Part shown: positions 19,135 through 28,900 of the stretch, in pieces
Layout of the letters: each line of letters starts with the position of its first letter
Position numbering within the stretch: position 1 is the first letter of the stretch
NCBI GenBank assembly: GCA_963544155.1
Contig: CAUUDW010000004.1
Coordinates: 8,843 to 72,842, forward strand
Origin: Nanoperiomorbus sp963544155
GTDB taxonomy: Bacteria; Patescibacteriota; Saccharimonadia; Saccharimonadales; Saccharimonadaceae
Direction of reading: 5' to 3'
Length of the DNA stretch: 64,000 nucleotides
Program-made: the position numbers and the translations under genes
Notes under the pieces: generated by a model
What the model saw: the letters and a program-made list of their open reading frames with translations, nothing else
What the model was told of the DNA's origin: nothing
Database searches by the model: none

Positions 19135-19728
19135 ATGAGTAAGATGCATGCGAATATAAAAACAAATGATAAAACAATTCGTAAAGAACTAATAAAAGCA
19201 CTACTTGAACTAGACGGTACACTGGGTGTGGTGCAGGAGCTTGAGATTGCAAGGGGCAGAGTCAGGGCTGACGTCGTTAGATTATCTAATTGTAGTATTC
19301 ATGCCTACGAGATTAAGAGTGACCTTGATACATTACGTCGCCTACCAAAGCAAATACAGCACTACAACGAAGTATTCTCAACGATCACGCTTGTCGTTGG
19401 CATTGATCACATCGTTGAAGCACTCTATGTCATACCTGATTGGTGGGGTGTAATAGTAGCTGAATTCAATGATACTAAGTTGCGGTTAAATCCTATACGG
19501 CAAGTACAGCAAAACAACCATACAGACTACGAAGCTATATCCGATCTGCTGCAGAAGCATGAGCTAATGAAAATATTAGATATGTATAGCACTAACAGCA
19601 ACCGCTATGACATGTCAAAACAGATGCTTATTCAGGAAGCACAACAGGAAGTCAGCAAGGAGTCTCTGGTTGCACAGCTCACTAGCACTCTCCACACCAG
19701 AGATAAACAATTAGCATTAAATTCGTAA
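19135..19728 (+). CDS. sce7726-family protein, PD-(D/E)XK-like
   Basis: The 197-residue product starts at ATG 19135. Around residues 37-60 it has RADVV followed by YEIKSDLDTLRRLPKQ. That D...ExK spacing is typical of PD-(D/E)XK nuclease-fold proteins, and the EIKSDxDTxxRLPxQ block is the hallmark of the sce7726 family. The gene converges on the beta-family gene, overlapping its 3' end by 12 bases. In other genomes sce7726 proteins commonly neighbour sce7725/beta-type proteins; function is unknown but a defence role is plausible. Confidence 0.8.
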   Translation: MSKMHANIKTNDKTIRKELIKALLELDGTLGVVQELEIARGRVRADVVRLSNCSIHAYEIKSDLDTLRRLPKQIQHYNEVFSTITLVVGIDHIVEALYVIPDWWGVIVAEFNDTKLRLNPIRQVQQNNHTDYEAISDLLQKHELMKILDMYSTNSNRYDMSKQMLIQEAQQEVSKESLVAQLTSTLHTRDKQLALNS

Positions 19729-20766
19729 GTTATCCTTTAGTACAACCGTTATGTGGTGATTTACGCTCCAGGCGACCCAACCGGTCGAGTTGCCCGGTGA
19801 GAGTTCCCCATACGTTTCGGGGTTAGTCCCACTATCAAGACATCTCTTAAGTTGGTTCGCTTTTTCCGTGATAGCTTCATCACCCCAGCAGTAGCTTTCT
19901 GAATATGCATCGGAGTATAGCTCTCTTATATTCATTGCGTGGACAAGATATTTGAATGGCTTATCCTCTTGTGTTCCACGAAATACCTGAAAATCGTTCT
20001 CAAGTGTATAACGAACGCTTATTGACCCACGAGAAAAACCCTTGCTTATGTTGTCCGGATTCCTTACGGTATAATCAGAATATACAATATTTCTACCGCA
20101 TATTGTTTTGTTCTTTTTCCACAGTTCTAGCTCTGTACGATTTAGCAGGTTATCTTCGTTCGGTCGAAATCCTTCTAGGTTCGGAGGAAAGCTCCCGGCT
20201 GCAACAATGACATTTCGCCAATCATCAAAAGATATAGTATCAGCAATTTTTTCAAGTACTGTCTTGTAGGTTTGTGTCTTACCCTCCAAATATCCAAAGT
20301 CTACTATAAGATCAACTTTGTTTTTTGCTATTGCAAAGTATTTCAATTTAAGCTTTACTTCTTCAATGAATAATGAAAAATCAAGATCTTGCTTGATAAT
20401 AATCCTCAAAGCAAAGCCATTATTATATGCCCCTACGACATTCTTAATTCCCTCCATTATAATTTGTTGACTGTTTAGAGAAACTACTGGAATTATATCT
20501 ATATCTTGATTATTCGAAACAATATTATCTAAAGCTCTGCGTGCAAAACTTTTTGGTCGATGACGGACGTCTAGATACGCTGTTCTGTGCCAGAATTTAG
20601 AGATATCGTTTGGTAAGTCTTCAGGATTATCTCCTTCGTCATTAACTAGCTCAATGAGTGGTATGATTAATTTTTGTAGCCGATCAGGTAAGTTTCTTAA
20701 AGCGAGCTTCTCACCCTTCCGCCACTTCAAAACAGGAACATAAACAGGGTCTACTTCTTCTACCAT
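19717..20766 (-). CDS. beta-family protein (sce7725-like)
   Basis: This 349-residue protein begins YVPVLKWRKGEKLALRNL and continues IIPLIEL, then regular beta-strand/alpha-helix alternation. This matches the 'beta protein' family (PF14350 as I recall it), which is related to the sce7725 proteins that pair with sce7726. ATG 20766 overlaps the HigA-like gene end by seven bases (GAGG upstream), so it is the third gene of a higB-higA-beta operon on the - strand. Function is unknown. Confidence 0.75.
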   Translation of the reverse strand: MVEEVDPVYVPVLKWRKGEKLALRNLPDRLQKLIIPLIELVNDEGDNPEDLPNDISKFWHRTAYLDVRHRPKSFARRALDNIVSNNQDIDIIPVVSLNSQQIIMEGIKNVVGAYNNGFALRIIIKQDLDFSLFIEEVKLKLKYFAIAKNKVDLIVDFGYLEGKTQTYKTVLEKIADTISFDDWRNVIVAAGSFPPNLEGFRPNEDNLLNRTELELWKKNKTICGRNIVYSDYTVRNPDNISKGFSRGSISVRYTLENDFQVFRGTQEDKPFKYLVHAMNIRELYSDAYSESYCWGDEAITEKANQLKRCLDSGTNPETYGELSPGNSTGWVAWSVNHHITVVLKDNLRI

Positions 20767-21971
20767 ATCTTATCCTCAAACAGGTAACGCACTTTTTCTT
20801 CGCCATTGACAATATCACTATGCGTAGACCAATTTTTTGAATCATAGCGAATGCGACCAGCGACAATACTTGGATGAACCCCAATCCTTTCTGCAAATCT
20901 TTTTACAAGTGTTGGCGTTGAACCATAGCGTAGGGGGCTAGTTTTCCATATGCTTGACGGAATAAGAAGCTCGCTAGCAAACTGATCAGCCTCACTTTCT
21001 AATTTTGAAACTTCCGTCTTCTTTTCAAATAGTTGGTCGTAGAATGCGTTATAGTCAGACTCGCTATGCAGATAGACATGTGCAAGCTCATGTGCAAGTG
21101 TAAACCAAAAATTATCAAGTCTATCAAAGCGAACAGTCAAGCCAATGGTAGCGTTGTTTTTGGTAAATAAGGTTGCCCCATCAAGCCGTGTACTAGGTAG
21201 ATGTGGCTCAATAACAACAACCACTCCGAACTCTCTTAGTGCTAAAATCACTTTTTTTACACCGTCGTCCTGCGAGCTTAGCTTGAAGAGTTCGCTTAAT
21301 CGTTCTTGTGATAAGCTGCTTTTATCATAGGCGGCTACATTATTGTTGCTAATTATTTCTTGTGCTTCGCTTAATACCTTCCTCTTCCATGCTTCCATGT
21401 GATATTTGTCGGTATTGTCTATATTGTGGTAGTTTGTCTGTCGCAGCAGAGCTACCGACATAGAATCTTGCCCAGAAAAGAGCGCTTTAAGCAACCCTCT
21501 ATCAAGTATCTCCTTTGGAGTAAGATTAGTATTATCTCGACCGAAATATCCCCTTTGTGCCATGATTCTTAACGTTTTTGAACTCCACCGTTTATTACGT
21601 TTCTGAGCACTAGATCCCACTAATATGGAGGCGGGTATCCCCAGCCCCTCTTCAATGTTCTTAATCATGGGAACGGTAAGTGGTCGTTTACCGGATAATA
21701 TTTCAGATACACGGCTACGAGAACCGAAGTAGTCAACGAGATCTTTATCTTTGAGTCCAAGTTGATCCATGCGTAATTTTATGGCTTCTATCGGATCTAC
21801 TTCATATTCCGGAAGGTTTGCATTCTCAAAGTTTTCGATAAGATCAGTGAGGATACGTATTTTTGTGTCCTCCGGTGTACCAACTGCCGGATTTGCTTCA
21901 ATGAGGTCAGATAAAAGGGTAATTGCCTCGTTGTAGTCATCTCGATTTCTAATCGGTTTTATATCGCTCAT
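20760..21971 (-). CDS. higA: HigA-type antitoxin fused to an ImmA/IrrE metallopeptidase domain
   Basis: The 403-residue product starts at ATG 21971, with GGAG eight bases upstream and an ATGA overlap with the toxin gene; a TTG four codons earlier would destroy that SD. The N-terminal HigA-like region includes an XRE helix-turn-helix (about 60-118, SRSRVSEILSGKRPLTVPMIKNI). The C-terminal ImmA/IrrE domain has the zinc-peptidase motif HELAH at 294-298. Such fusions may be cleaved or may cleave the repressor on stress, releasing the toxin. It lies in the order toxin, antitoxin, beta protein. Confidence 0.88.
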   Translation of the reverse strand: MSDIKPIRNRDDYNEAITLLSDLIEANPAVGTPEDTKIRILTDLIENFENANLPEYEVDPIEAIKLRMDQLGLKDKDLVDYFGSRSRVSEILSGKRPLTVPMIKNIEEGLGIPASILVGSSAQKRNKRWSSKTLRIMAQRGYFGRDNTNLTPKEILDRGLLKALFSGQDSMSVALLRQTNYHNIDNTDKYHMEAWKRKVLSEAQEIISNNNVAAYDKSSLSQERLSELFKLSSQDDGVKKVILALREFGVVVVIEPHLPSTRLDGATLFTKNNATIGLTVRFDRLDNFWFTLAHELAHVYLHSESDYNAFYDQLFEKKTEVSKLESEADQFASELLIPSSIWKTSPLRYGSTPTLVKRFAERIGVHPSIVAGRIRYDSKNWSTHSDIVNGEEKVRYLFEDKIW

Positions 21972-22294
21972 TTTATTCTCCAAGCATTATATTCGCTATG
22001 TGTTCCTGCTTTCTCAATTACCACTATCTTGCGTTGATAGTCAATTGTTGTAAGTATGCGATACTTGTTACCCTTGATATTAAATATAGCTTTATTACTT
22101 CCCGGAAAATCAGCTGAACCATAGCGTTGCTTGACGTCGTGTGGACTATCCCATGAACAGACCTCTACGTCAGCACACCAGGCGTCAATTTGTTTTACTA
22201 CGTCAGAGTGCTCTTGCTTGAGATCCTCCAGTATCATTCGTCCTATCAATCGCATATTGTGATTTACTTTTCCCATTTTGGTAACATTGTCCAT
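21968..22294 (-). CDS. higB: HigB-family mRNA interferase toxin
   Basis: The 108-residue frame matches the HigB toxin pattern: MRLIGR...LEDLKQEH, W.SP.DVKQRYGSADF, NIKGNKYRI, and the C-terminal KAGTHSEYNAW. Family members usually begin at the MRLIGR position (ATG 22255). The frame-opening ATG 22294 overlaps the -10 box, so the real start is probably ATG 22276 or 22255. It is translationally coupled to the antitoxin by ATGA. The predicted activity is ribosome-dependent mRNA cleavage. Confidence 0.85.
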   Translation of the reverse strand: MDNVTKMGKVNHNMRLIGRMILEDLKQEHSDVVKQIDAWCADVEVCSWDSPHDVKQRYGSADFPGSNKAIFNIKGNKYRILTTIDYQRKIVVIEKAGTHSEYNAWRIK

Positions 22295-22321
22295 ATTAGC
22301 TGCTATTCATATTATTGTCAA
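22293..22321 (-). promoter_or_regulatory. consensus promoter of the higBA operon
   Basis: On the - strand TTGACA (22316-22321) and TAATAT (22293-22298) are separated by exactly 17 bases. Transcription should start near 22286, downstream of the first possible higB ATG. Confidence 0.75.
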
Positions 22322-22385
22322 CACCCCACCCACATTATCTCAGGCAATAGCTATAAATAGCCCGGCGTGGTAGAATCAGACTATT

Positions 22386-23015
22386 ATGACAAGGGGAAGA
22401 AAGAAGAAACTACAACAACACGTTCGCACGAGCATCGTCGCCCGAACCATCTACCGCATTATCTGCGTCACGCTAGTAGTCGTCGGTGTCTTTGGGCTGT
22501 ACCAGGCTCTTACCATCGCCGATAACTACGTCGCCTACACTAAGCGCACTACCACCACCAAGGCAACCATCCGAGGGGTGAAGCGTACGACTGACCGCTA
22601 CGGTAATGAGAGCTGTCGTGTGAAGTATGACTTCAAGCTTGGCGACAAAGAGTATAGCAGCAAGACCGGCTGGCAACCGGCTATCAATTACTCCGGCTGC
22701 TACATCAAGACTGCCGACGAGACAGCAAGGCAATCACAGCCGGGCAAGTACCGTGAAGTCAGTCAGGTCAAGCAAGCCACCATTCGCTACGATAAGCTCA
22801 ACCCGGCTAACAACTCCTATGGTGATAATCAAAAAGATGAGGAGTGGCTACTCTTCATCGCCGTTGCCACAGCCATCATTAGTGCTTTACCGCTGGGCAT
22901 CGGCTTCGTTGGGCTGGTCGCTATCCATCGGGCTCTCGAGATTGAAGAGGATGCTCTGGAGGAAGACCAGCGAGCCACTCGCAAATCGAAAAAGGCGAAG
23001 TCAGAGAGGGATTAG
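22386..23015 (+). CDS. DUF3592-like membrane protein (paralogue 1)
   Basis: The 209-residue protein has a membrane helix at about 21-43 and an extracytoplasmic domain with two conserved cysteines (ESCRVKYDF and YSGCYI, perhaps a disulphide). The segment IRYDKLNPANNSYGD is typical of DUF3592 (VRYDPxNPxxN), followed by a second helix near 152-178 and a charged tail. TAGAAT (22371-22376) lies nine bases before ATG 22386. The gene directly precedes a paralogue with the same plan. Confidence 0.75.
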   Translation: MTRGRKKKLQQHVRTSIVARTIYRIICVTLVVVGVFGLYQALTIADNYVAYTKRTTTTKATIRGVKRTTDRYGNESCRVKYDFKLGDKEYSSKTGWQPAINYSGCYIKTADETARQSQPGKYREVSQVKQATIRYDKLNPANNSYGDNQKDEEWLLFIAVATAIISALPLGIGFVGLVAIHRALEIEEDALEEDQRATRKSKKAKSERD

Positions 23016-23018
23016 TCC

Positions 23019-23732
23019 GTGACGCACAGCACCAGCCGTCGCCTCATCGGGATAATGTTTCGTCCCGCTTGCCAGATCTTGATCTTGATCGGGCTGGCTA
23101 CTTTACTGCTGTCCGTCGTCACCATCTGGCAATACCAAGCCTCGACCAGGCGCACCAAGGAGACAAATGCCCGGGTAATCAGTGTGAATAAGATAACCGG
23201 TATCGGCGACGACGAACGTGGTCGCAACAATCAGGCCTGCCAGGTAGATTATCGTTTTCGGATCAAAGGCGATGAGTATACCGCCATCCTAGGTTATCGC
23301 GGCGAACCGACCACCGATAAATGTCGCCTCCATAGTGGGCAGTCAGTCAAGATCAAGTACGACCCGAATCACCCCGCCAATAATGCTTATCTGCCCGATC
23401 ACCAGAACTCGGGTAAGAAGACGCTTCGCCAAACTATCTTTGCCTCCGGCAGCATCGCCGCAACCGGCATCGTACCCATCATTATCGGGATGGTCGGGCT
23501 ACGCATCGCCAAGCACCGACATACAGAGCGATGGCTCAATCGTATCTCGGCTGGACACAGCGAAGATGGAGAGCCTAAGTCGCAAACAGATACCACCAAC
23601 CAAGCGGAACACGATGCCAAACCGGCCGACCGAGTAGGAGTAGAAGCTACTAAGCCGAAGATCGGCAAGACTAAGAAAACCGCCAAAACTGCACCAAAAT
23701 CCGGCAGCAAATCAAACAAGAAAAGCACCTAA
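23019..23732 (+). CDS. DUF3592-like membrane protein (paralogue 2)
   Basis: This 237-residue protein from GTG 23019, three bases after the previous stop, repeats the organisation of its neighbour. It has helices near 14-36 and 140-165, cysteines in QACQVDYRF and DKCRLH, and IKYDPNHPANNAYLPD before the second helix. The C-terminal 70 residues are Lys/Thr/Pro-rich and probably disordered. Tandem duplication followed by divergence is likely. Function is unknown. The 3' end overlaps the convergent gene by four bases. Confidence 0.72.
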   Translation: MTHSTSRRLIGIMFRPACQILILIGLATLLLSVVTIWQYQASTRRTKETNARVISVNKITGIGDDERGRNNQACQVDYRFRIKGDEYTAILGYRGEPTTDKCRLHSGQSVKIKYDPNHPANNAYLPDHQNSGKKTLRQTIFASGSIAATGIVPIIIGMVGLRIAKHRHTERWLNRISAGHSEDGEPKSQTDTTNQAEHDAKPADRVGVEATKPKIGKTKKTAKTAPKSGSKSNKKST

Positions 23733-24217
23733 CTGGTCTGCAAGCGCCGATAGCTAAACTTAACGCTAGGTCGCCAGCTACCCACTGCCGTAGGGTCGTA
23801 TTGCTTGATCACACCACAGGTCACTTCTCCTATTTGCACCAGAGCGGGGCAGTAGGGCGCCATCGTCTTGTAGTAGAAGAGGTCTTCGCTGGTCACTACC
23901 ATTCTACCCGGAAACATAGCGTTAAACTTGTCTCTGGCGACAGTGTCGAAATATGCTTCGTCGTCATGGGGCGGCAGGTACTTCAGTGCTTTTAGTCCCA
24001 TCCGACTAACGATTTTGCGAGCGTCTCGCAAAGTCAGACGCATCGGCGAATCAATGAAGCAGTATAGCTGGTGCTTTTCACTCAGAAAGACAGTCGCCAC
24101 GGCACTACGGCCGGCCGGTATCTGTCGGACGATGATCGACTGAATCTTAGTATCCAGCTTGAACTCCTCATAGATACGGCGCTCTAAGCTAACTTCATCG
24201 TACAGCTGATCATTCAT
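23729..24217 (-). CDS. conserved hypothetical protein
   Basis: A 162-residue soluble alpha/beta protein with no membrane segment. Notable stretches are RQIPAGRSAVATVFLSEKHQLYC, a region HDDEAYFDTVARDKFNAMFPGR, and GEVTCGVIKQYD near the end. I do not recognise the family. TAAAAT lies ten bases before ATG 24217 and no SD is visible. The gene is convergent with the DUF3592 pair. Confidence 0.6.
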   Translation of the reverse strand: MNDQLYDEVSLERRIYEEFKLDTKIQSIIVRQIPAGRSAVATVFLSEKHQLYCFIDSPMRLTLRDARKIVSRMGLKALKYLPPHDDEAYFDTVARDKFNAMFPGRMVVTSEDLFYYKTMAPYCPALVQIGEVTCGVIKQYDPTAVGSWRPSVKFSYRRLQTS

Positions 24218-24429
24218 AACTACCGTAATTTTAACATATCCGGCGCTGACATATGGTGTTATTATGGTTATGAGTAGTGCTGTCTGTTTGGTCTTTCATG
24301 ATACTACAAACATAGCACTATTCATTTTGCTTGAGGATTAGGTAGGGCTATGCGACAAAGCCAATAAATATATCGCTGGATTTAGAAAAGTATGTAACTA
24401 CATCCAACAAAATAACGGAGGACTATTAC

Positions 24430-24951
24430 GTGGAAACTGAACTAGAGCTAACTTACCTGGTTAAATCAATACCGAAAGAGGTTGCCGGTGTATCACCCAG
24501 CCATCTGCTTGATATCTACATTCCTGATACCCCGGGTCATGCTCATTTGCGTTTACGCCGGCAAGATGACCATTACGAGATAACCAAGAAGACGCCCATC
24601 AAGGATGGCGACGCCTCGGCTCAGGTAGAGCAGACCATTAGCCTGAGCGAAGATGAATTCGAGGCACTTGCTATAGCTAGCCAAAAGAGAGTTGCTAAGG
24701 ATCGGTATAAGATGCAGATTGACGGTAGTAAGGCCGAGCTTGACGTTTTTACCGGCAAGTTAGCCGGGCTAGTGCTAATTGATTTCGAATTTGATTCGCT
24801 TGACGCCAAGGCGTCGTTCATTCCGCCTGATTTTATCTTGGCAGATGTTACTCAAGAAGACTTCATCGCCGGCGGTTTGCTGGCCGGCAAGAGTTATGAA
24901 GATATCACTCCCGAGCTGGCTAGATTTGGCTATCAGCGCCTGCACTTATAG
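24430..24951 (+). CDS. CYTH-domain protein (second copy)
   Basis: The 173-residue protein starts at GTG 24430 with GGAGGAC six bases upstream. CYTH motifs are METELELTY (ExExxxTY), AHLRLRRQ, YEITKKTP, QVEQTISLS, KDRYKMQIDG, AELDVFTGKLAGLVLIDFEF and ADVTQED. It resembles the triphosphatase-like CYTH group with a K-rich tunnel more closely than the protein at 15895. The substrate is probably an inorganic or nucleoside triphosphate; the physiological role is unknown. The 287 bases downstream contain only weak imperfect hairpins and no convincing gene. Confidence 0.82.
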   Translation: METELELTYLVKSIPKEVAGVSPSHLLDIYIPDTPGHAHLRLRRQDDHYEITKKTPIKDGDASAQVEQTISLSEDEFEALAIASQKRVAKDRYKMQIDGSKAELDVFTGKLAGLVLIDFEFDSLDAKASFIPPDFILADVTQEDFIAGGLLAGKSYEDITPELARFGYQRLHL

Positions 24952-25238
24952 CCACCATTTTATCTTCTTTGCGTACAACAGCTTGCGCTATAGGGTAGCC
25001 ATCCTTATTGGATAGCCCAAACTGGCTGGCAGCTAGCAGGTAAGCAACCTTATACTATCAGACAATTGCAACGTATGATTGCCTGTTAGCGCCAGCAATA
25101 CTTAAGCCGTCAAAGCACACCAACTCAGAGCAATTAAGGCATTAATGTAGGAGTGTATTTGCAGCCGCACCGCTTTATGCTATAAATAAATCTGTCTTAA
25201 ACAATCAATGGTAGCAATACTACTCAAGAAAGAACATT

Positions 25239-25898
25239 ATGACAGAAAGACCACTATTTATTGTTGCCAGCGCAAGCACCTCGGGCAAAAAAGAAGTGTT
25301 TGTGGCGACCGGCAACATGTCCAAGCTCAGCGACTACAAACTCTACCTTGGAGACGAATATAAGCTGACATCGCCCAAATCAGACAACATTAAGATTGAC
25401 GTTCCGGAAGGTATTGATTCCATTGAGGATAATGCTATCGCCAAAGCCAGGGCATACGCAGTTACAACGGGCAAGGTGTCGATCGGTGATGATACCGGCT
25501 TCTTTATTAAAGAGCTGAATGGCGAACCGGGCGTAGCGCTACGCCGATGGGGTGGTGAACTACCGGAAAGCACTAGTAATGAAGCATTTTGGAAGTTCCT
25601 GCAGAAAAAGACCAAGAATCTGAAGAACTTTGATTGTTATTTCAAGCAATGCGTTGCCATAGTCGCACCAAACGGAGCTTACGAAATCGTTTATAACGTG
25701 AATAATGGATTTCTTAATAAGGACAAATTGCGACGCCCATACAACAACTCCGGGTATCCTATTGGAGCGGCCTTTGAGTCATATAACCGCAATAAGACAT
25801 GGGATGAGATGACCGATGGCGAGAAAAAAGAATTCGACAAGCAATTTATAAACGAGTTAAAAGAAAAAATTAATCGTGTCATGAAACAATCTAGCTAG
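25239..25898 (+). CDS. HAM1/RdgB-like non-canonical NTP pyrophosphatase
   Basis: The 219-residue protein shows the HAM1 fold order: FVATGNMSKLSDY (usual TxNxxK motif), IEDNAIAKARAYA, SIGDDTGFFIKELNGEPGVALRRWGGE (usual DDSGLxVxALxGxPG), a CYF.QCVAIVAPNG strand, and GYPIGAAFESYNRNKTWDEM (usual GYxxxFxxxGxxxTxxEM). It would hydrolyse ITP, XTP or similar nucleotides to monophosphates. It is somewhat longer and more divergent than RdgB, and a second family member lies at 37498. No strong SD or close -10 box precedes ATG 25239. Confidence 0.85.
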   Translation: MTERPLFIVASASTSGKKEVFVATGNMSKLSDYKLYLGDEYKLTSPKSDNIKIDVPEGIDSIEDNAIAKARAYAVTTGKVSIGDDTGFFIKELNGEPGVALRRWGGELPESTSNEAFWKFLQKKTKNLKNFDCYFKQCVAIVAPNGAYEIVYNVNNGFLNKDKLRRPYNNSGYPIGAAFESYNRNKTWDEMTDGEKKEFDKQFINELKEKINRVMKQSS

Positions 25899-25948
25899 CT
25901 GCTCAGAAAAGCCGCTCATGTAGTCCAATAAAACCACCCAAGATGGGG

Positions 25949-25954
25949 TAGAAT
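25949..25954 (+). promoter_or_regulatory. -10 box for leaderless helicase mRNA
   Basis: TAGAAT ends six bases before ATG 25961; no SD is present. Confidence 0.6.
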
Positions 25955-25960
25955 ATAGTC

Positions 25961-28900
25961 ATGGATTATGAAGCTGAGTTTAGTAGGCGTCTTAAAGGAT
26001 TAAATGCCCAGCAGCGGCAAGCTGTCGATATCATCAGCAGCCCCTTGATGGTGGTGGCCGGACCGGGCACCGGCAAGACTGAGCTTCTCGCCGTGCGGGC
26101 AGCCAATATCCTACATCAGACCGATGCCGACCCGTCAAACATCCTCTGCTTGACCTTCACCGACTCCGGCTCGGCTAATATGGTGAAGCGCCTGGCTCAG
26201 ATCATCGGCTCGACGGCTTACCAAGTAGAGATCCAAACTTTTCATAGCTTCGGCTCGACGATTATCGGGCGCTTTGGCGAGTATTTTTACAGCGGCGCCA
26301 ACTATCAGCCGGCCGACCAGCTAACTCAGGCCGAGATTCTGACTGAAATCATAGCCGGACTCAGCTACGACAACCCCCTAGCCACGCTCAACCCTAGCGG
26401 TCAGCCAATCTACCTAAAGACTATACAGAAGCTCATCAGCGACTTTAAGAACTCGGGGCTAAGCCCTGACCAGCTGGAAGAGCTGGTTGATCAAGATCTG
26501 GACTTCTGTACCGGTATAGAACCCACCATCAATGAAGTATTTACTAAGGGCATCAGCAAGAAAACCATCTCCAAGTGTGATAACCTGCTGGTCGAGCTAC
26601 GCCGGCTCGCCGCACAGACCCCGCCGTTAGCCCAGGCCATTACTCCGACCCTAGCTCAGATCATGGCTAATGACTTAGCAGAGGCTTACACTACAGCTAG
26701 TGACGACGGCAGCACCAAGCCGATCACCGCCTTCAAGAATCGCTGGGTCGGTAATAGCGACAACGGCACTAAGACGCTAAAGATCACCGAGCATTGTCGT
26801 AAGCTTAAGCTTGCCCTGGACATCTATCGTCAATACTTAGCCAAAATGGACGAGCGCCAACTATACGACTTTAACGACATGATCCTCCGAGTGATTCAAG
26901 CAATCACTGAACACCCCGGACTAAAGGCCACCCTGCAGGAGCAGTACCAGTATGTCATGGTCGACGAATTTCAGGATACCAATGAAGCGCAGATGCGCTT
27001 ACTTCATCTACTGACTGACTATGATGATCAGCCCAATCTGATGGTGGTGGGCGACGACGACCAGGCTATCTACCGCTTCCAGGGGGCAGACATCGGCAAT
27101 ATTCAGACCTTTACTCGCCGTTTCCCCAAGCTGCGCCAGGTCAACCTGCAGACTAATTATCGTAGCGGCACCGCCATCATTGAGCTGGCAGAGCAGGTAG
27201 CCGGCGATATCACCGAGCGCCTAACTAATGCCGACGGCACTCCTAAGCAGCTAGTGGCTCATCATAGCGACTACAAGTGCCGGATTGACTGGACAGTTGC
27301 CACCAGCCAAGCCGGTGAATTTAGCCATGTTGCCGGCAGAATCAAACAAGCAATTGATCAGGGGGTGAAGCCGGCTCAGATCGCCGTCATCGCTCGTCGC
27401 CACAAGAGCCTGGTTCAGCTGACCGACTTTCTGACCGCTCTCAATATTCCTTTTACCTACCAGCACCAGCAAAATGTCTTTGATTCCGAGTTGATTAAGC
27501 TGCTACTTAACTTAGCCCGAGCGGTAGTTTGCATCGCTCACAACAATGTCACCGACGCCAATGCTTATCTGCCGCATATTATTGCCAGCCCGGCTTTCGG
27601 CATCAGCGGGGAGGAGTTTTACCAGATCAGCCTGGATACCGAGGCGCAGTGGGGCAATTGGTTTAAGGCTATCGCTAAGCACCAGCCCCGCCTAATTAGC
27701 TGGCTCAAAGAGCAGGCGCAACGCTCATTAGATAGCCCCCTAGAAGTCATGTGTGCCGAGCTGATGGGAATTACCGGGCTGCCGAACGACGAAGACGATT
27801 GGGGGGCAAGCCGACCGGACGACCCGGTATCTTTGGCTGAGAAAAAATATCGCTCGCCGATTTACCGGTACTATTTCGGAGCAGACAAGCTGGATCAAGA
27901 CAGCCTAGCCTACTTAAACTTCCTCAGCGACTACACCACCTTGAGTCAAGCTCTGGAGCAGTACCGGCCTGACCGCAAAAATACTTTGAGCGACCTGTTG
28001 AAATTTGCCGACAGATATCAGGCGCTTAACGAGAGCCTCAGCTCAGTCGTCACTTATGGCACTTCTGAAGGTGTCCAGCTAATGACCGCCCACAAAGCCA
28101 AAGGGTTGGAATTCGACACCGTATACCTGATAGACGCCGAGAGTGAGGAGTGGGGAAGTAAGTGCAGAGAGAAAAATGCCATGATCAAGCTGCCACCTAA
28201 TCTACCTCTAGATAATGCCGGCACTACCGACGACGAAAAGCGCCGTCTATTCTTCGTCGCCATCACCAGAGCCATGCGCCAGCTTCATCTATCATCACAC
28301 TCCGGCCAGGGTAGCAAAGAGCTGAATCAGCTGGAATACGCCCTGGACTACATCCCGACGACCGGCCTAGATGAGCCGGATACACCCGAAGCCACCAAGG
28401 AGTTAGCCACCAGTGCTTTTAGCTTCCTCTTAGACAGTAATCTCGACCGGAAGTCGCTCCTAGCCGACCGGCTGAGCAGCTACTCATTGTCAGCCAGCGA
28501 CCTAAATGCCTTTACTGACTTGACTTATGGCGGTCCGGAGCGGTTCTTGCTCGACCGGCTCCTGCGCCTACCCGGAGTTCAGACCGTCAACCAGCTATTC
28601 GGTACCGCCATCCATGCCGTCATGCAGAGCCTACACAACTACGCCGGCAGCGAAGACCACCCCGGCAAGCTACCACCGATCGAGCAGACCTATCAAGTCT
28701 TTCAAACTAGCTTCCGTACCACCAGCTTAGATGAAGCCACTGCCCGGAAATGGTCAGCCAAAGGTCGGGCGATAATAGACGCCTACTATGAAAAACGCTC
28801 CGAGAGCTTCCGCCCCAACCAGCGAGCCGAGCTCAGACTGGAGGCGACCATCTCTGACGGCGTCAGGCTAAATGGCAAGCTGGACGCCGTCGAACTAGAT

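Noticed and set aside
24279..24342. Possible short hydrophobic peptide before the second CYTH gene
   Set aside because: About 20-25 codons without a convincing -10 spacing or SD; too short to support.
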